Assembly: GCA_013178295.1 (NCBI GenBank)
Contig: JABLWW010000010.1
Location: 1 to 64,000 of the forward strand
DNA from: Anaerolineae bacterium
Lineage (GTDB): Bacteria > Chloroflexota > Anaerolineae > Anaerolineales > Anaerolineaceae
Reading direction: 5' to 3'
DNA: 64,000 bases
How positions within the stretch are numbered: position 1 is the first letter of the stretch; every line of letters begins with the position of its first letter. A program made the position numbers and the translations under genes. Below are positions 15,282 through 24,534 of the stretch, piece after piece. A model generated the notes under the pieces. It ran no database searches, was not told the DNA's origin, and worked only from the letters and a program-made list of their open reading frames with translations.

Positions 15282-16391
15282 CTAGGGAAAGTCGCGCGCC
15301 CAGAGGTGGGGGGTTTGCTGCAACGTTTCGGGGGTAACGATACGCCCTTGCACAAAGATCTGTTTTGCAGAGGGAGGGTGTCCTTTCGCCAGCTGGATGG
15401 CGATATCTATGGCAGTTGTTGCCTGCTGATAGGCATCATAAACGCCTGCTACATCAATATACCCTTGTTGCATTGCGCTCAATCCGGCAGGTGTCAGGTC
15501 AATGGATGCTATCCAGACGTGGTGCATATTACCCGTTGGGGCGAGGTTGTTGTATTCGTGCAGTGCCTGCGCGGCGTATTCAAACTCCTGGTCACTGACC
15601 ATAAATATGCAGTTGACATCGGGCTGCCAGTATTGTGCATCGCGTATGCTGGTATAAAAGCGGTCGGGGTCCCAGTCGGTACGTGCCTGGATGACCGTAG
15701 TCCATGCACCAATTTCCGTTTCGATTTCCTGCCAGCCTGCGGAACGCTCAACAGCGATTGTATCTTTGGGGTCTCCCAGTACTTCGATGCATCTCAGGCG
15801 GCTTGCGGTGTTCTGGCGTATGATTTCGGCGAACTTTTGTGCTGTGCTGCGTGCCAGTGCACGGTGATCCATTCCGATATAGAATGCCTGTTGGGGGTCG
15901 TCTGCCGGGCGGTCGAAGACGATGAAAGGGATGCCTGCCTGTTGCGCCATCTGGATAGACCCCGTAATTGCGGTTGTGTCCTCTGGACGGGCGATGATGA
16001 CATCCGCCTGGCTTTGTATCAGGCGCTGGATGTCATGTGTCTGCTGCACAGCGTTTCCTTCGGCGTTTGAGAACACCAGGCGAATGCCAGTGGATTCTCT
16101 GGTGCTTATCTCTTCACTATAGGAAAGCATGTAGGCTTGCCAGGCGTTGAACAGGGGAGTCCCCATGCGATTGAAAGAAACCCCAATGACAATTTCATCT
16201 TCGTTTGGAGATATGGTAGGTGTAAACGTTGCGGACGGTGAGGGAACGGGGGATATAGAGGCTGTTGAAGTGATGCTTGCTACTGGAGTCGGGGTAGCGG
16301 TTTGGGGGTTAATGTCAGTGGTTTGTGTTGTGCAAGCGCTCAACACAAAGCTAAAACAGCACAAGATCAAGAAAGCTTTGCTTGTTATCAT
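15282..16391 (-). CDS. Orphan sugar-type periplasmic binding lipoprotein
   Basis: The 369-residue protein has a lipoprotein signal peptide (Phe-Ser-Phe-Val-Leu-Ser-Ala-Cys) and a Thr/Ser/Pro linker. A type I periplasmic binding fold related to RbsB (Peripla_BP_4) follows: Ile-Val-Ile-Gly-Val-Ser-Phe, Ala-Asp-Val-Ile-Ile-Ala-Arg-Pro-Glu-Asp, and a later Asp-Val-Ala-Gly-Val-Tyr-Asp-Ala-Tyr strand. Such proteins bind sugars or autoinducers. The ATG at 16391 is chosen over an in-frame start 48 bases upstream because it gives the proper signal peptide. No ABC permease or ATPase lies nearby, so it may feed a distant transporter or act as a sensor subunit. It stands alone between surface protein genes and the hemerythrins. 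Confidence 0.85.
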   Translation of the reverse strand: MITSKAFLILCCFSFVLSACTTQTTDINPQTATPTPVASITSTASISPVPSPSATFTPTISPNEDEIVIGVSFNRMGTPLFNAWQAYMLSYSEEISTRESTGIRLVFSNAEGNAVQQTHDIQRLIQSQADVIIARPEDTTAITGSIQMAQQAGIPFIVFDRPADDPQQAFYIGMDHRALARSTAQKFAEIIRQNTASRLRCIEVLGDPKDTIAVERSAGWQEIETEIGAWTTVIQARTDWDPDRFYTSIRDAQYWQPDVNCIFMVSDQEFEYAAQALHEYNNLAPTGNMHHVWIASIDLTPAGLSAMQQGYIDVAGVYDAYQQATTAIDIAIQLAKGHPPSAKQIFVQGRIVTPETLQQTPHLWARDFP

Positions 16392-16539
16392 AGCTGTATA
16401 AGAGATGGTATTTTTAACATACCGGCCTGGTAAAGTCAAGCAAAAGCCAATAATGTAAAGTGGAAGGCGTTCTCAATTTTGGATTTTGTGCTACAATTTT
16501 TTTACGTTTGCCGACTTTTTTGTGAAGGGAGCTTCTCGG

Positions 16540-16947
16540 ATGACATATTTCAATTGGGATGCAAGTTATAGCGTCAACGTCGAAGCCATTGACCAGCAGC
16601 ATCAGCGGCTTGTTGAGATTATCAACGAGCTGTATGATGCTATGAAATCGGGGCAAGCCAAACAAAAATTGAGTGGAATTTTAGATTCTCTGGTTGAATA
16701 TACACAGGTGCATTTCACTTCTGAAGAAAAGCTGTTGGAGACACATGATTATCCGGAGTTATGGCGTCATCGCAAAGAGCACAATGACCTGGTCAAGCAG
16801 GTGCTTGACTTCAAACAGAAATATGACCAGGGCGCGGTTGCCCTATCGGTTGAGATGGGCGCTTTTCTCAAGGATTGGCTGGTCAACCACATTTTGAAGG
16901 TGGACAAGCGCTATTCTGTTTATCTCAACCAGAAAGGGGTCCGGTAG
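16540..16947 (+). CDS. Bacteriohemerythrin 1
   Basis: The 135-residue protein has all ligands of the non-haem di-iron centre: His21, His58, Glu62, His77, His81, His117 and Asp122. It is a single-domain four-helix bundle that binds O2 and is thought to store, deliver or detoxify oxygen in the cytoplasm. AAGGGAG lies about 8 bases before the ATG; the open frame starts earlier but lacks a site. A TACAAT -10 at 16492-16497 is the likely promoter. A second copy follows 51 bases downstream with the same length and spacing of ligands. Confidence 0.92.
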   Translation: MTYFNWDASYSVNVEAIDQQHQRLVEIINELYDAMKSGQAKQKLSGILDSLVEYTQVHFTSEEKLLETHDYPELWRHRKEHNDLVKQVLDFKQKYDQGAVALSVEMGAFLKDWLVNHILKVDKRYSVYLNQKGVR

Positions 16948-16998
16948 CAGGCTGTTTGATTGTGGTGTTGTTTTGATTGGCATTAAAGGAGGTTTGGA

Positions 16999-17406
16999 AT
17001 GGCTTATTTGGATTGGAATGAGAGCTATAGTGTTAACATCAAGGAGTTCGACCAGCAGCACAAGAAGCTGGTTTCGCTGCTCAACGAGTTGTTTGAGGCG
17101 ATGAAAGCGGGTTCTGCCAAGCAGATTTTGGGGGTCATTTTGAATTCACTGATTGACTATACGGAGAAACATTTTGCGGCTGAGGAAGCCTTGATGGAAA
17201 AATATGATTTTCCGGAGTTGTGGCGGCACCGCAACGAACATATTCATCTTACCAAACAGGTGCTGGCGTTCAAGGACAAATATGAGCGGGGTGAGGTGTC
17301 TCTTTCGGTTGAGATGAGCGGCTTCCTCAAAGCCTGGTTGACAGATCACATCCTGAAAACGGACAAACGCTATACCGAATTTCTGAATAAAAATGGAGTT
17401 TATTGA
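16999..17406 (+). CDS. Bacteriohemerythrin 2
   Basis: This 135-residue tandem paralogue of the preceding gene keeps the same iron ligands at the same positions (His21, His58, Glu62, His77, His81, His117, Asp122). It has an excellent ribosome site, AAAGGAGG, 6 bases before the ATG, better than that of the first copy. No promoter or terminator is seen between them, so they are probably co-transcribed. The sequences differ by conservative changes, consistent with an old duplication. Confidence 0.92.
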   Translation: MAYLDWNESYSVNIKEFDQQHKKLVSLLNELFEAMKAGSAKQILGVILNSLIDYTEKHFAAEEALMEKYDFPELWRHRNEHIHLTKQVLAFKDKYERGEVSLSVEMSGFLKAWLTDHILKTDKRYTEFLNKNGVY

Positions 17407-17448
17407 CGATTGCTTCGTTCGGGTAATGTGTTGCTATCAAGCGCCCAT

Positions 17449-18207
17449 CTAAGTTCTATGGTTCCAATTGCGTAGTAAGGGGGGGATTTCGCTTAATGTC
17501 TTCACAGTAGCGTCAGGAAAAATGACGCTGCGCTGCTCGTTGTTTTCAGGGGTGCTGGCGCGGCGTGTGATCCAGATACTGCTAATGCCAGCATTGAGCG
17601 CGCCGAGGATATCTGCTCCCAGCGTATCTCCAACCATGACAACGCGCTGAGGGCTGGCGCGCCAGTAGAGCAGAGCTAGCTCAAAAATGCGGGGATGCGG
17701 CTTGCGAATGCCCACTTCGGCAGAGATCAAGACCAGCTCCAGGTATGGTCGCAGCCCGGCTTTGTCCACCAGGCGGTGCACGTCCTGCGCATCAGCCGCA
17801 TTGGATATTAGCGTGATGTGGTATCCTTCGTTTTGCAGGCGGGCAAGGGTTGGTACGGCGTCTTGCTCGGCATACCAGTGGTTTTCTGTGACAGCATACA
17901 TCTCGTTGAGCGCCTGGCGGAGATGACGGGGGTCAATCTGGCGATAGCCGTACCCTCTGAGCAGCGAATGCAGCACGTATTCTGTTGTATCTTCGATAAA
18001 ATCTGCCTCGCGCTCGCGATAGTACAACCGCAGTCTTTCCCCAAATTCTCTGACAAAGGTGTTTTCCTCAATTGGGTAGCCAAGTTTTTGAAGACAGCGT
18101 GCCAGAGAGCAGCTTGCTTCTCGGGTTACCTCTGCAAGTTGACCGTCAAAGAAAATGAGTGTATCACCGAGGTCAAAGAAGACGTGGTCAAAGAAGCGCT
18201 CAGTCAA
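17449..18207 (-). CDS. HAD-superfamily phosphatase-like hydrolase
   Basis: The 252-residue protein has the four HAD motifs: Phe-Phe-Asp-Leu-Gly-Asp-Thr-Leu near residue 10 (Asp nucleophile), Leu-Ile-Ser-Asn-Ala near 134, Arg-Lys-Pro near 167 and Val-Gly-Asp-Thr-Leu-Gly-Ala-Asp near 192. An alpha-helical cap lies between motifs I and II. Motif I has Gly at the usual second-Asp position but Asp one residue later, a variant common in YjjG-like members. It probably dephosphorylates a small metabolite. It starts 6 bases after the hydroxyacid dehydrogenase stop and is the last gene of that minus-strand run. Confidence 0.85.
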   Translation of the reverse strand: MTERFFDHVFFDLGDTLIFFDGQLAEVTREASCSLARCLQKLGYPIEENTFVREFGERLRLYYREREADFIEDTTEYVLHSLLRGYGYRQIDPRHLRQALNEMYAVTENHWYAEQDAVPTLARLQNEGYHITLISNAADAQDVHRLVDKAGLRPYLELVLISAEVGIRKPHPRIFELALLYWRASPQRVVMVGDTLGADILGALNAGISSIWITRRASTPENNEQRSVIFPDATVKTLSEIPPLLRNWNHRT

Positions 18208-18213
18208 AGGCGG

Positions 18214-19236
18214 TCAATATCCTCTTTGGGGGTCAAATCGGTTGAGCAGTTCTTTGCCGTCAAGGTAACGGCGCAGGTTTTCGGCAAACAGCTGCATGGT
18301 GCGCGCATCATACGAGGGGGTCGAATCTGAGATATGAGGGGTAATGAGCACGTTGGGTAATTTCCACAGGGGGTTGCCGGGTGGCAGAGGCTCCTCGGCG
18401 AACACGTCCAGTGCTGCGCCAGCCAGTTTGCCGTCTTGCAGGGCTTTGATGAGAGCATTTTGATCGATTGTGCCGCCGCGCCCCACATTGATCAAATACG
18501 CCCCCGATTTCATGGCTGCCAGTTCTTCGGCTCCGATTCGGTTACGGGTTGCAGGGGTATATGGCAAGGTGTTGACAACAAAATCGCACTCCTTGAGCAT
18601 GGAACACAACGCTTCGATGGGATACAGACGATGAAACAGGTCGCCGCGCGGGTCGCCAAGCCCTTCGGGGGTGTATCCTGTATCTTCAGGGTGCATCGCG
18701 TCGCGTTTGGCAGCCAGGATTTTTGCCCCAAAAGGCTGCAACAGGCGGGCGACTTCTCTGGCAATACTGCCATACCCCACCAGCCCAATGGTGCTGTTGC
18801 GCAGTTCACATGCCATGAAGCGTTCCCAGCGGTCGGAAGGCCATTCGGCCCTGCGCTGGTTTTCAACAAGCTGTGGCATCTTGTGCCCAAGAGCAAGCAG
18901 CATCATGACCACATACTCTGCCAGAGGACCTGCGTTTGACCCACTCACTGTGGTCAGTATCAGGTCTGGCATTTTGATGATGGGGGAGTTTAGGACAAAT
19001 TCAATGCCTGCTAGATGAAACTGTATCCAGCGCAGCGATGGCACCATCCCGGGTTCGGGCAGGAGACGCCCCGTATAAAGAATTTCGGCGCTGTTCCAAA
19101 GTTTTTCGGCAATATCTTTGGCTGTTTTTGCCGGGGCAACAGTGATATGCAGGCGCGGCGATACCTGGCGGAGAGTGTCCAGCAGACTCTCTTCAACAGG
19201 GAGGGTAATTAAGATTTCGATGGGGGAAGTTTCCAT
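18214..19236 (-). CDS. D-isomer-specific 2-hydroxyacid dehydrogenase
   Basis: The 340-residue protein has the split catalytic domain and central Rossmann domain of this family. The nucleotide motif is Gly-Leu-Val-Gly-Tyr-Gly-Ser-Ile-Ala. The catalytic Arg lies in Asn-Val-Gly-Arg-Gly-Gly, the Glu in Val-Phe-Ala-Glu-Glu-Pro-Leu, and the His in Thr-Pro-His-Ile-Ser. It interconverts a 2-hydroxyacid and a 2-oxoacid with NAD(P)H. The exact substrate is not clear; glyoxylate/hydroxypyruvate reductase-like members look closest. A TTG four codons upstream is possible, but the ATG at 19236 is preferred. Position behind a CoA-transferase and a pruA-type gene hints at a five-carbon acid. Confidence 0.87.
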   Translation of the reverse strand: METSPIEILITLPVEESLLDTLRQVSPRLHITVAPAKTAKDIAEKLWNSAEILYTGRLLPEPGMVPSLRWIQFHLAGIEFVLNSPIIKMPDLILTTVSGSNAGPLAEYVVMMLLALGHKMPQLVENQRRAEWPSDRWERFMACELRNSTIGLVGYGSIAREVARLLQPFGAKILAAKRDAMHPEDTGYTPEGLGDPRGDLFHRLYPIEALCSMLKECDFVVNTLPYTPATRNRIGAEELAAMKSGAYLINVGRGGTIDQNALIKALQDGKLAGAALDVFAEEPLPPGNPLWKLPNVLITPHISDSTPSYDARTMQLFAENLRRYLDGKELLNRFDPQRGY

Positions 19237-19254
19237 TGCTCTACTCAATACTTT

Positions 19255-20007
19255 CTATAAATATATCTTTTGCGGGTCAAGCTCACGGAGGATATGTAAT
19301 TCTGTTTCGCTTGGCGGGGCGGTGACGGTGAGATGCTCTGAAACCTTCAGTTGCCAGCCCGTATTGGCAATGACCTTTTCAACAGTTATGCCTGGGTGCA
19401 ACGCGCTGAGAATCAGCTCGCCGTTTTGGTCAGGGGTTAACAATCCCATGTCGGTAACGACAGCCTGGGGACCCTTCCCAATGACACCGCTTTCAGCACG
19501 CTGGTTGCCGCCGTTCAGGAAACCAGCAGATGTGCAGAAGTCCACCTTTTCGGGGAAACGGCGTTTTTGATGTGGAGTGATCACGTAGAAGCGTTTTGCC
19601 CAACCGGCGATTTCCATAGATCCTCCAGACCCGGGAAGACGGGTTTTGGGATGGTGATACTCACCGATGACAGTGGCGTTGATGTTTCCATAGCGGTCAA
19701 TTTGCGCACCGCCGAGAAAACCCACATCCACATTGCCGCGCTGCAGGTAGAGGGAGAACAGGTCATACATGCTGCATACAAGTGCAGCTCCGCTGACCAG
19801 TGTAGGGTCACCGATTGAAAGCGGCAGACGAGAGGGGCGTGATCCAACTACCCCAGCCTCGTAAATCATAATCAGCCCCGGCGCATGGGTGCGCTGCGCC
19901 AGGTTACATGCCAGGTTTGGTAAACCAACGCCTACCAGAACGGTCTCCCCGTTGGAAAGAAGACGGGAAGCGTTAACAGTCATCAGTTCTGAGGCTGTGT
20001 ATTCCAT
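19255..20007 (-). CDS. Family I CoA-transferase, beta subunit (glutaconate CoA-transferase-like)
   Basis: The 250-residue protein matches the B subunit of glutaconate CoA-transferase. The catalytic Glu50 lies in Ile-Tyr-Glu-Ala-Gly-Val-Val-Gly, near the position of the known nucleophile, so a real CoA-transferase is more likely than the related ring hydrolases that lack it. Gly-Gly-Ala-Gln-Ile-Asp-Arg-Tyr-Gly-Asn-Ile-Asn and Gly-Ser-Gly-Gly are conserved family segments. The subunit pairs with the A subunit encoded 3 bases upstream to move CoA between carboxylic acids through a glutamyl-CoA thioester. Confidence 0.88.
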   Translation of the reverse strand: MEYTASELMTVNASRLLSNGETVLVGVGLPNLACNLAQRTHAPGLIMIYEAGVVGSRPSRLPLSIGDPTLVSGAALVCSMYDLFSLYLQRGNVDVGFLGGAQIDRYGNINATVIGEYHHPKTRLPGSGGSMEIAGWAKRFYVITPHQKRRFPEKVDFCTSAGFLNGGNQRAESGVIGKGPQAVVTDMGLLTPDQNGELILSALHPGITVEKVIANTGWQLKVSEHLTVTAPPSETELHILRELDPQKIYL

Positions 20008-20010
20008 AGT

Positions 20011-20913
20011 CTAGTAATCTCCATAGTCCACCGGGATGCTTGGGCGCGGAGAGACCCTCAATCGTGCGTGTGTCTCATCGCCCAATTTATTCCAATATTG
20101 GTTGCGGTCAACAACGCCATATACCCATTCTTCGAGGTATTTTTGTACCCCTTCTTGTGTCTCACTAATCTTATCCCAGGTGAGATAGAACTCGTTATCG
20201 CGGTCGTAATACCCTTGTGTGTAGGAAGGGTGGGCGCAGTAGGGCACGTGACACACTGTTGTTACGATGAAGTCGGGGATGATTGTACGGTTGGGGTCAG
20301 ATCGGATGACCTCTTCTGTGACGATCTCTTCGGCAGTGATAATGACCCGCCTGGCGGCAAAAGCGGCTTCTTTTTGTTCACCCAGGATACCCCAGATTTG
20401 TGCGTTGCCGTTGGCGTCTGCGCGCTGAACGTGGACGATTGCTACATCCGGGTTGAGCGGCGGCAGGACGATGACCTCTCTGTTCGTGTACGGGTCGGTA
20501 ACGCGACGGTAAGACGGGTTGGCGTGCTCCAGATCGCAGGCGGCGGTCTGGTTCATAGGGATAAAGGGCAATCCACTGGCACCTGCCTGAAGACGCGAGA
20601 TCATACCAAAGTGTGAATATTCTTCCCATTCCAGCCTGCCAGCTTCCAGCTCAGCGCGCAGGACACGCAGCGAACCCACCCCTGGATTACCCATGTAGGA
20701 GAAGATAATTTTGCGCGCACACCCAGCGGCAACCATCTGGTCATAGATCAGGTCGGGGGTGGCGCGGGCGAGGATAAGATTGCGGCGTTGCTGGCGGATG
20801 ATCTCATGCCCGGCGGCAAAAGGTATCAGATGTGTAAATCCGGCGCAGTAAATCAGGTCGCCATCATGAACATGGTCACGGATTGCCTCAGATAAAGAAC
20901 AAAGTTTGCTCAT
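20011..20913 (-). CDS. Family I CoA-transferase, alpha subunit
   Basis: The 300-residue partner of the B subunit has the conserved Gly-Asp-Leu-Ile-Tyr-Cys-Ala-Gly-Phe-Thr-His start and Tyr-Met-Gly-Asn-Pro-Gly-Val-Gly oxyanion-type loop. Pro-Asp-Val-Ala-Ile-Val-His-Val-Gln-Arg-Ala-Asp-Ala-Asn-Gly-Asn is typical of glutaconate CoA-transferase A. The long upstream extension of the open frame overlaps the dehydrogenase gene and is not used. The ATG at 20913 has GGGGAAG about 7 bases upstream. The acid substrate is not fixed by sequence. Confidence 0.87.
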   Translation of the reverse strand: MSKLCSLSEAIRDHVHDGDLIYCAGFTHLIPFAAGHEIIRQQRRNLILARATPDLIYDQMVAAGCARKIIFSYMGNPGVGSLRVLRAELEAGRLEWEEYSHFGMISRLQAGASGLPFIPMNQTAACDLEHANPSYRRVTDPYTNREVIVLPPLNPDVAIVHVQRADANGNAQIWGILGEQKEAAFAARRVIITAEEIVTEEVIRSDPNRTIIPDFIVTTVCHVPYCAHPSYTQGYYDRDNEFYLTWDKISETQEGVQKYLEEWVYGVVDRNQYWNKLGDETHARLRVSPRPSIPVDYGDY

Positions 20914-20984
20914 TGTTTTCTTCCCCAAGTCGTTATCAAAAGCCTGTGGGGTTTCTCTTGTGTTTGCCTGCGAAAGCCCAAAGC

Positions 20985-22571
20985 CTACAGTCTGCGCACG
21001 CGGTTTTGGATTTGCTCGTGCATGTACAGTTGCAGGTAGTGATATCCTCCGGCGTTTTTGCCACTGCCTCCGGATGCTTTCCATCCGCCGAAGGGCTGAT
21101 AACCGGGCCAAGCCCCGGTTGTGGCGCCCAGTGGGCGGTTGGCATAGCCAACGCCGGCCTCAATCTGGTCAAAGAAAATCTCGGTCTCTTCGGGGGAGCC
21201 ATAGAATCCAGCGGTGAGACCATACTTTACGCTGTTCGCCAGGCTCAGCCCCTCTTGCAGACTGTCAATTTTTGCCAGGGTAACGATAGGAAGGAACATC
21301 TCGGTTTGCCAGAGGGGGTGCTGCAACGGAAGGTCTGCCACAATGGTCGGGCGCACAAAATAACCGTGGGCATGCTGTTCGCTGCTGAGTATTTTGCCGC
21401 CGGTGAGGAGACGCCCGTGCTGGTTCAATTCCTCGCAATAATTTTGGTAGTCTCGGTAAGCTTTTTCGTTGATGACGGGTCCCATGTACGTTTCGCGCTC
21501 GACGGGGTCTCCTATCACCAGTTTTTCTGTCATTGCGACCAGCCGCTCCACCAATGTATCATATACGGGTTTCTCGATGAAGACGCGTGAACAAGCGGAG
21601 CATTTTTGCCCCTGCAAACCAAAACAGGAGCGCATGATGCCAATAACCGCGTCCTCAATGACAGCATTTTTTGTTACGATGGCGGCGTTTTTGCCGCCCA
21701 TTTCCAGGATAAGAGGGCGTATGTATAAACCATTGGCAAATGTTTTGTAGATGCGCATACCCACATCGTACGACCCTGTGAAGGTCAAGCCGTCCACATC
21801 CGGGCTTTCAATAAGGGCTTGTCCAATGGTATTTCCTGGCCCGGTGACATAATTGAAGACACCGTCAGGAATGCCAGCATCGCGCAGGCATTCTGCCAGT
21901 ATGCGGGGTATCCATGGCGTTTCTGATGAGGGTTTGAAAACGACGGTATTTCCAGCAACCAGTGCTGCTCCAGCGGGTCCGCCAGTCAGCGCGGCTGGAT
22001 AGTTAAATGGGCTGATGATAACCCACACGCCATAGGGGCGCAGCACAGAGACATTGGTGGATTCCAGGTTGCGCAGCGGGTCGCGCCCCATTTGAATGAC
22101 AAAACCGTTATTTTCCTCCATGCGGTCGCATGCGTAGCGGATCAACTCGGCGGTCTCGACCACATCTCCTAGCGATTCCATACGGTTTTTGCCGACTTCC
22201 ATGGCTTTGACCACGCTCATCTCAAATTGACGCTGGCAGATGAGGTCGGCTGCTTTGCGCAGCAATTCGACACGCTTTTGCCAGGGCGTGCGACTCCACG
22301 AGGGGAAGGCTTTTTTAGCGGCTGTCAGCGCGGCGTGGGCATCCTGGGCGTCGCCTTTTTGAAAGATACCCAGCACGACCCGCGTGTCGGCAGGGTTGCG
22401 GTCTTCAAATTTTTCGGCGGTGAAGTGGTCTTTTCCATCAATCAGCATCCCATATTCTTTCCCAAGCTGTGTCTTGACGCTTTCCGTTGCCTGCGAAAAG
22501 CGACTGTGCAATTCCTCTGGAGGGTCAAACATGGTTCCGTACGTTAACTTGAAGCCAGCGCTATCAGTCAT
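20985..22571 (-). CDS. pruA: 1-pyrroline-5-carboxylate (glutamate semialdehyde) dehydrogenase-like aldehyde dehydrogenase
   Basis: This 528-residue aldehyde dehydrogenase has Asn190 in Ser-Pro-Phe-Asn-Tyr, general base Glu290 in Leu-Glu-Met-Gly-Gly-Lys, and nucleophile Cys324 in Gly-Gln-Lys-Cys-Ser-Ala. Gly-Gln-Lys-Cys-Ser-Ala, the long N-terminal arm and Glu-Thr-Tyr-Met-Gly-Pro-Val-Ile are typical of the PruA/RocA branch, which oxidises glutamate semialdehyde to glutamate with NAD+ in proline and arginine breakdown. GAGGAGG lies 7 bases before the ATG. No proline dehydrogenase lies beside it, so another semialdehyde substrate is possible. Confidence 0.85.
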   Translation of the reverse strand: MTDSAGFKLTYGTMFDPPEELHSRFSQATESVKTQLGKEYGMLIDGKDHFTAEKFEDRNPADTRVVLGIFQKGDAQDAHAALTAAKKAFPSWSRTPWQKRVELLRKAADLICQRQFEMSVVKAMEVGKNRMESLGDVVETAELIRYACDRMEENNGFVIQMGRDPLRNLESTNVSVLRPYGVWVIISPFNYPAALTGGPAGAALVAGNTVVFKPSSETPWIPRILAECLRDAGIPDGVFNYVTGPGNTIGQALIESPDVDGLTFTGSYDVGMRIYKTFANGLYIRPLILEMGGKNAAIVTKNAVIEDAVIGIMRSCFGLQGQKCSACSRVFIEKPVYDTLVERLVAMTEKLVIGDPVERETYMGPVINEKAYRDYQNYCEELNQHGRLLTGGKILSSEQHAHGYFVRPTIVADLPLQHPLWQTEMFLPIVTLAKIDSLQEGLSLANSVKYGLTAGFYGSPEETEIFFDQIEAGVGYANRPLGATTGAWPGYQPFGGWKASGGSGKNAGGYHYLQLYMHEQIQNRVRRL

Positions 22572-22604
22572 CGGATTGCCTCCTCAACCATGTGCCGAGT
22601 CGGA

Positions 22605-24287
22605 TCAACCTGTCTTTTTTTGCTCGATCTTTGCCCAGCTGTCCCGCAGTTCAACGGTGCGGTTAAAAACCAGCCTGTTGTCTGTTGTATCCAGGTCAAC
22701 GCAAAAATACCCCTGGCGTTCAAATTGGAAACGCTGACCGGGTTTTGCTTTTGCCAGGCAGGGTTCAACTTTGCATCCGGTCAGCACCTTCAACGAGTTG
22801 GGGTTAAGATAATCCAGGAACGTTTTGCCTTCCTCGGCGCTGTCAGGGTCGGGGTGATTAAACAGGCGGTCATAGAGACGCACTTCGGCGTCTGTGGCAT
22901 GTGCTGCCGAAACCCAGTGCAGTGTCCCCTGCACCTTGCGTCCATCAGGAGCATATCCCCCGCGCGTTTCGGGGTCATAAGTGCAATGGAGCTCCACGAT
23001 ATTGCCCTGTGGGTCCTTGACCACATCAACACACTTGATGAAGTATCCATAGCGCAGGCGAACTTCTTTGCCTGGCGCAAGGCGGAAGTATTTGGGCGGA
23101 GGTATTTCGCGGAAGTCATCCTGCTCAATGTAGATTTCACGTGAGAAAGGCACCAGACGTGTGCCGAAGCTTGCATCTTCGGGGTTATTGAGCGCTTCAA
23201 GCTGCTCCTCTTTTTCTTCTGGGTAGTTATCAATGATGACTTTTAGCGGATTGAGGACAGCCATAACGCGCGGGGCAGTTTTGTTGAGATGATCGCGTAC
23301 ACAATGTTCCAGCAAAGCTACATCTACGATGCTCTCGTTTTTGGCAACGCCGACGCGCTCGATGAAATCTCGGATGGCTTCCGGCGGATAACCTCTGCGT
23401 CGCATACCGCATAATGTGGGCATACGCGGGTCATCCCAACCGCTGACATATCCCCCTTCCACAAGCTGTTTCAGATAGCGCTTGCTGAGGATCGTATAGG
23501 TCAGGTTGAGCCGTGCAAATTCAATTTGCCGCGGATGATAAATTTCAAGTGCATCGAGAAACCAGTCGTAAAGAGGACGGTGAATCTCATAGGCAATATC
23601 ACACAGAGAGTGCGTGATTCCTTCAATCGAGTCCGATTGACCATGTGCATAGTCGTACATGGGGTAAATGCACCACTTGTTGCCTGTGCGGTGATGCTCG
23701 CTGTGCAAAATGCGATACATGACCGGGTCACGCAGATTGATGTTGCTCGAAGACATATCAATTTTGGCGCGCAAAACGCGCGCCCCATCCGGAAACTCGC
23801 CAGCGCGCATACGCTGGAAAAGGTCGAGGTTTTCCTCCACCGAGCGGTTGCGGTAAGGGCTTTCTTTACCCGGCTCGGTCAGTGTCCCCCGATACTCACG
23901 CACTTCCTCGGGGCTGAGATCATCCACATACGCTTTGCCCTTTTTGATCAGTTCAATTGCCCACTGGTAAAGCTGTTCGAAATAATCTGAAGCGTAATAT
24001 TCGCGTTCTTCCCAGTCAAATCCCAGCCAGTGAATATCTTCTTTGATGGCTTCTACATACTCGATGTCTTCTTTTACCGGGTTGGTATCGTCAAAGCGCA
24101 GGTTGCATTTGCCGCCGAAAGCCTCAGCCAGCCCAAAATCAATGCAGATAGCTTTGGCGTGTCCAATGTGCAGGTAGCCGTTTGGTTCGGGTGGAAAACG
24201 GGTGTGAACGCGGTCGTAGCGTCCGGTTCTGAGGTCTTCCTCGATAGCCTCACGGATGAAATTGCTGGGAACAGATGTTTCACTCAT
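22605..24287 (-). CDS. glnS: Glutaminyl-tRNA synthetase
   Basis: This 560-residue class I synthetase has the HIGH motif in Asn-Gly-Tyr-Leu-His-Ile-Gly-His and the KMSKS-like loop Leu-Ser-Lys-Arg. Phe-Asp-Asp-Thr-Asn-Pro, Asp-Asp-Pro-Arg-Met-Pro-Thr and a C-terminal two-barrel anticodon-binding region are also typical. These features fit GlnRS rather than the shorter bacterial GluRS, so charging of tRNA-Gln is direct. GGAGA lies about 5 bases before the ATG, and a TATAAT-like -10 lies near 24338 on the minus strand. The downstream pruA-type gene follows after 33 bases. Confidence 0.95.
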   Translation of the reverse strand: MSETSVPSNFIREAIEEDLRTGRYDRVHTRFPPEPNGYLHIGHAKAICIDFGLAEAFGGKCNLRFDDTNPVKEDIEYVEAIKEDIHWLGFDWEEREYYASDYFEQLYQWAIELIKKGKAYVDDLSPEEVREYRGTLTEPGKESPYRNRSVEENLDLFQRMRAGEFPDGARVLRAKIDMSSSNINLRDPVMYRILHSEHHRTGNKWCIYPMYDYAHGQSDSIEGITHSLCDIAYEIHRPLYDWFLDALEIYHPRQIEFARLNLTYTILSKRYLKQLVEGGYVSGWDDPRMPTLCGMRRRGYPPEAIRDFIERVGVAKNESIVDVALLEHCVRDHLNKTAPRVMAVLNPLKVIIDNYPEEKEEQLEALNNPEDASFGTRLVPFSREIYIEQDDFREIPPPKYFRLAPGKEVRLRYGYFIKCVDVVKDPQGNIVELHCTYDPETRGGYAPDGRKVQGTLHWVSAAHATDAEVRLYDRLFNHPDPDSAEEGKTFLDYLNPNSLKVLTGCKVEPCLAKAKPGQRFQFERQGYFCVDLDTTDNRLVFNRTVELRDSWAKIEQKKTG

Positions 24288-24534
24288 CGTATCTCCTGCA
24301 AACCTTTAGAGAGTTCTTTTTGGTGTATCTATTCTTATATTATACCCGTGAGTAATCGCTCTTAGAGGGGTAATTCGTGCGCATTGGGGTCATACGATTC
24401 TCTCATGAGGTAATGGTATGTAATAGGAAGAAAAATATGACCTGATGCACATCACTTTTTGTCTGTAGGCGGGTTAAATAAGCAATGGAAATGATCTGGA
24501 AAGTTGTCCAATATCAAAATCTGAGGTTATACTA

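Noticed and set aside
15207-16070. Long plus-strand ORF opposite the binding lipoprotein
   Set aside because: The cysteine-rich, featureless product lies fully antisense to a clear periplasmic binding protein.
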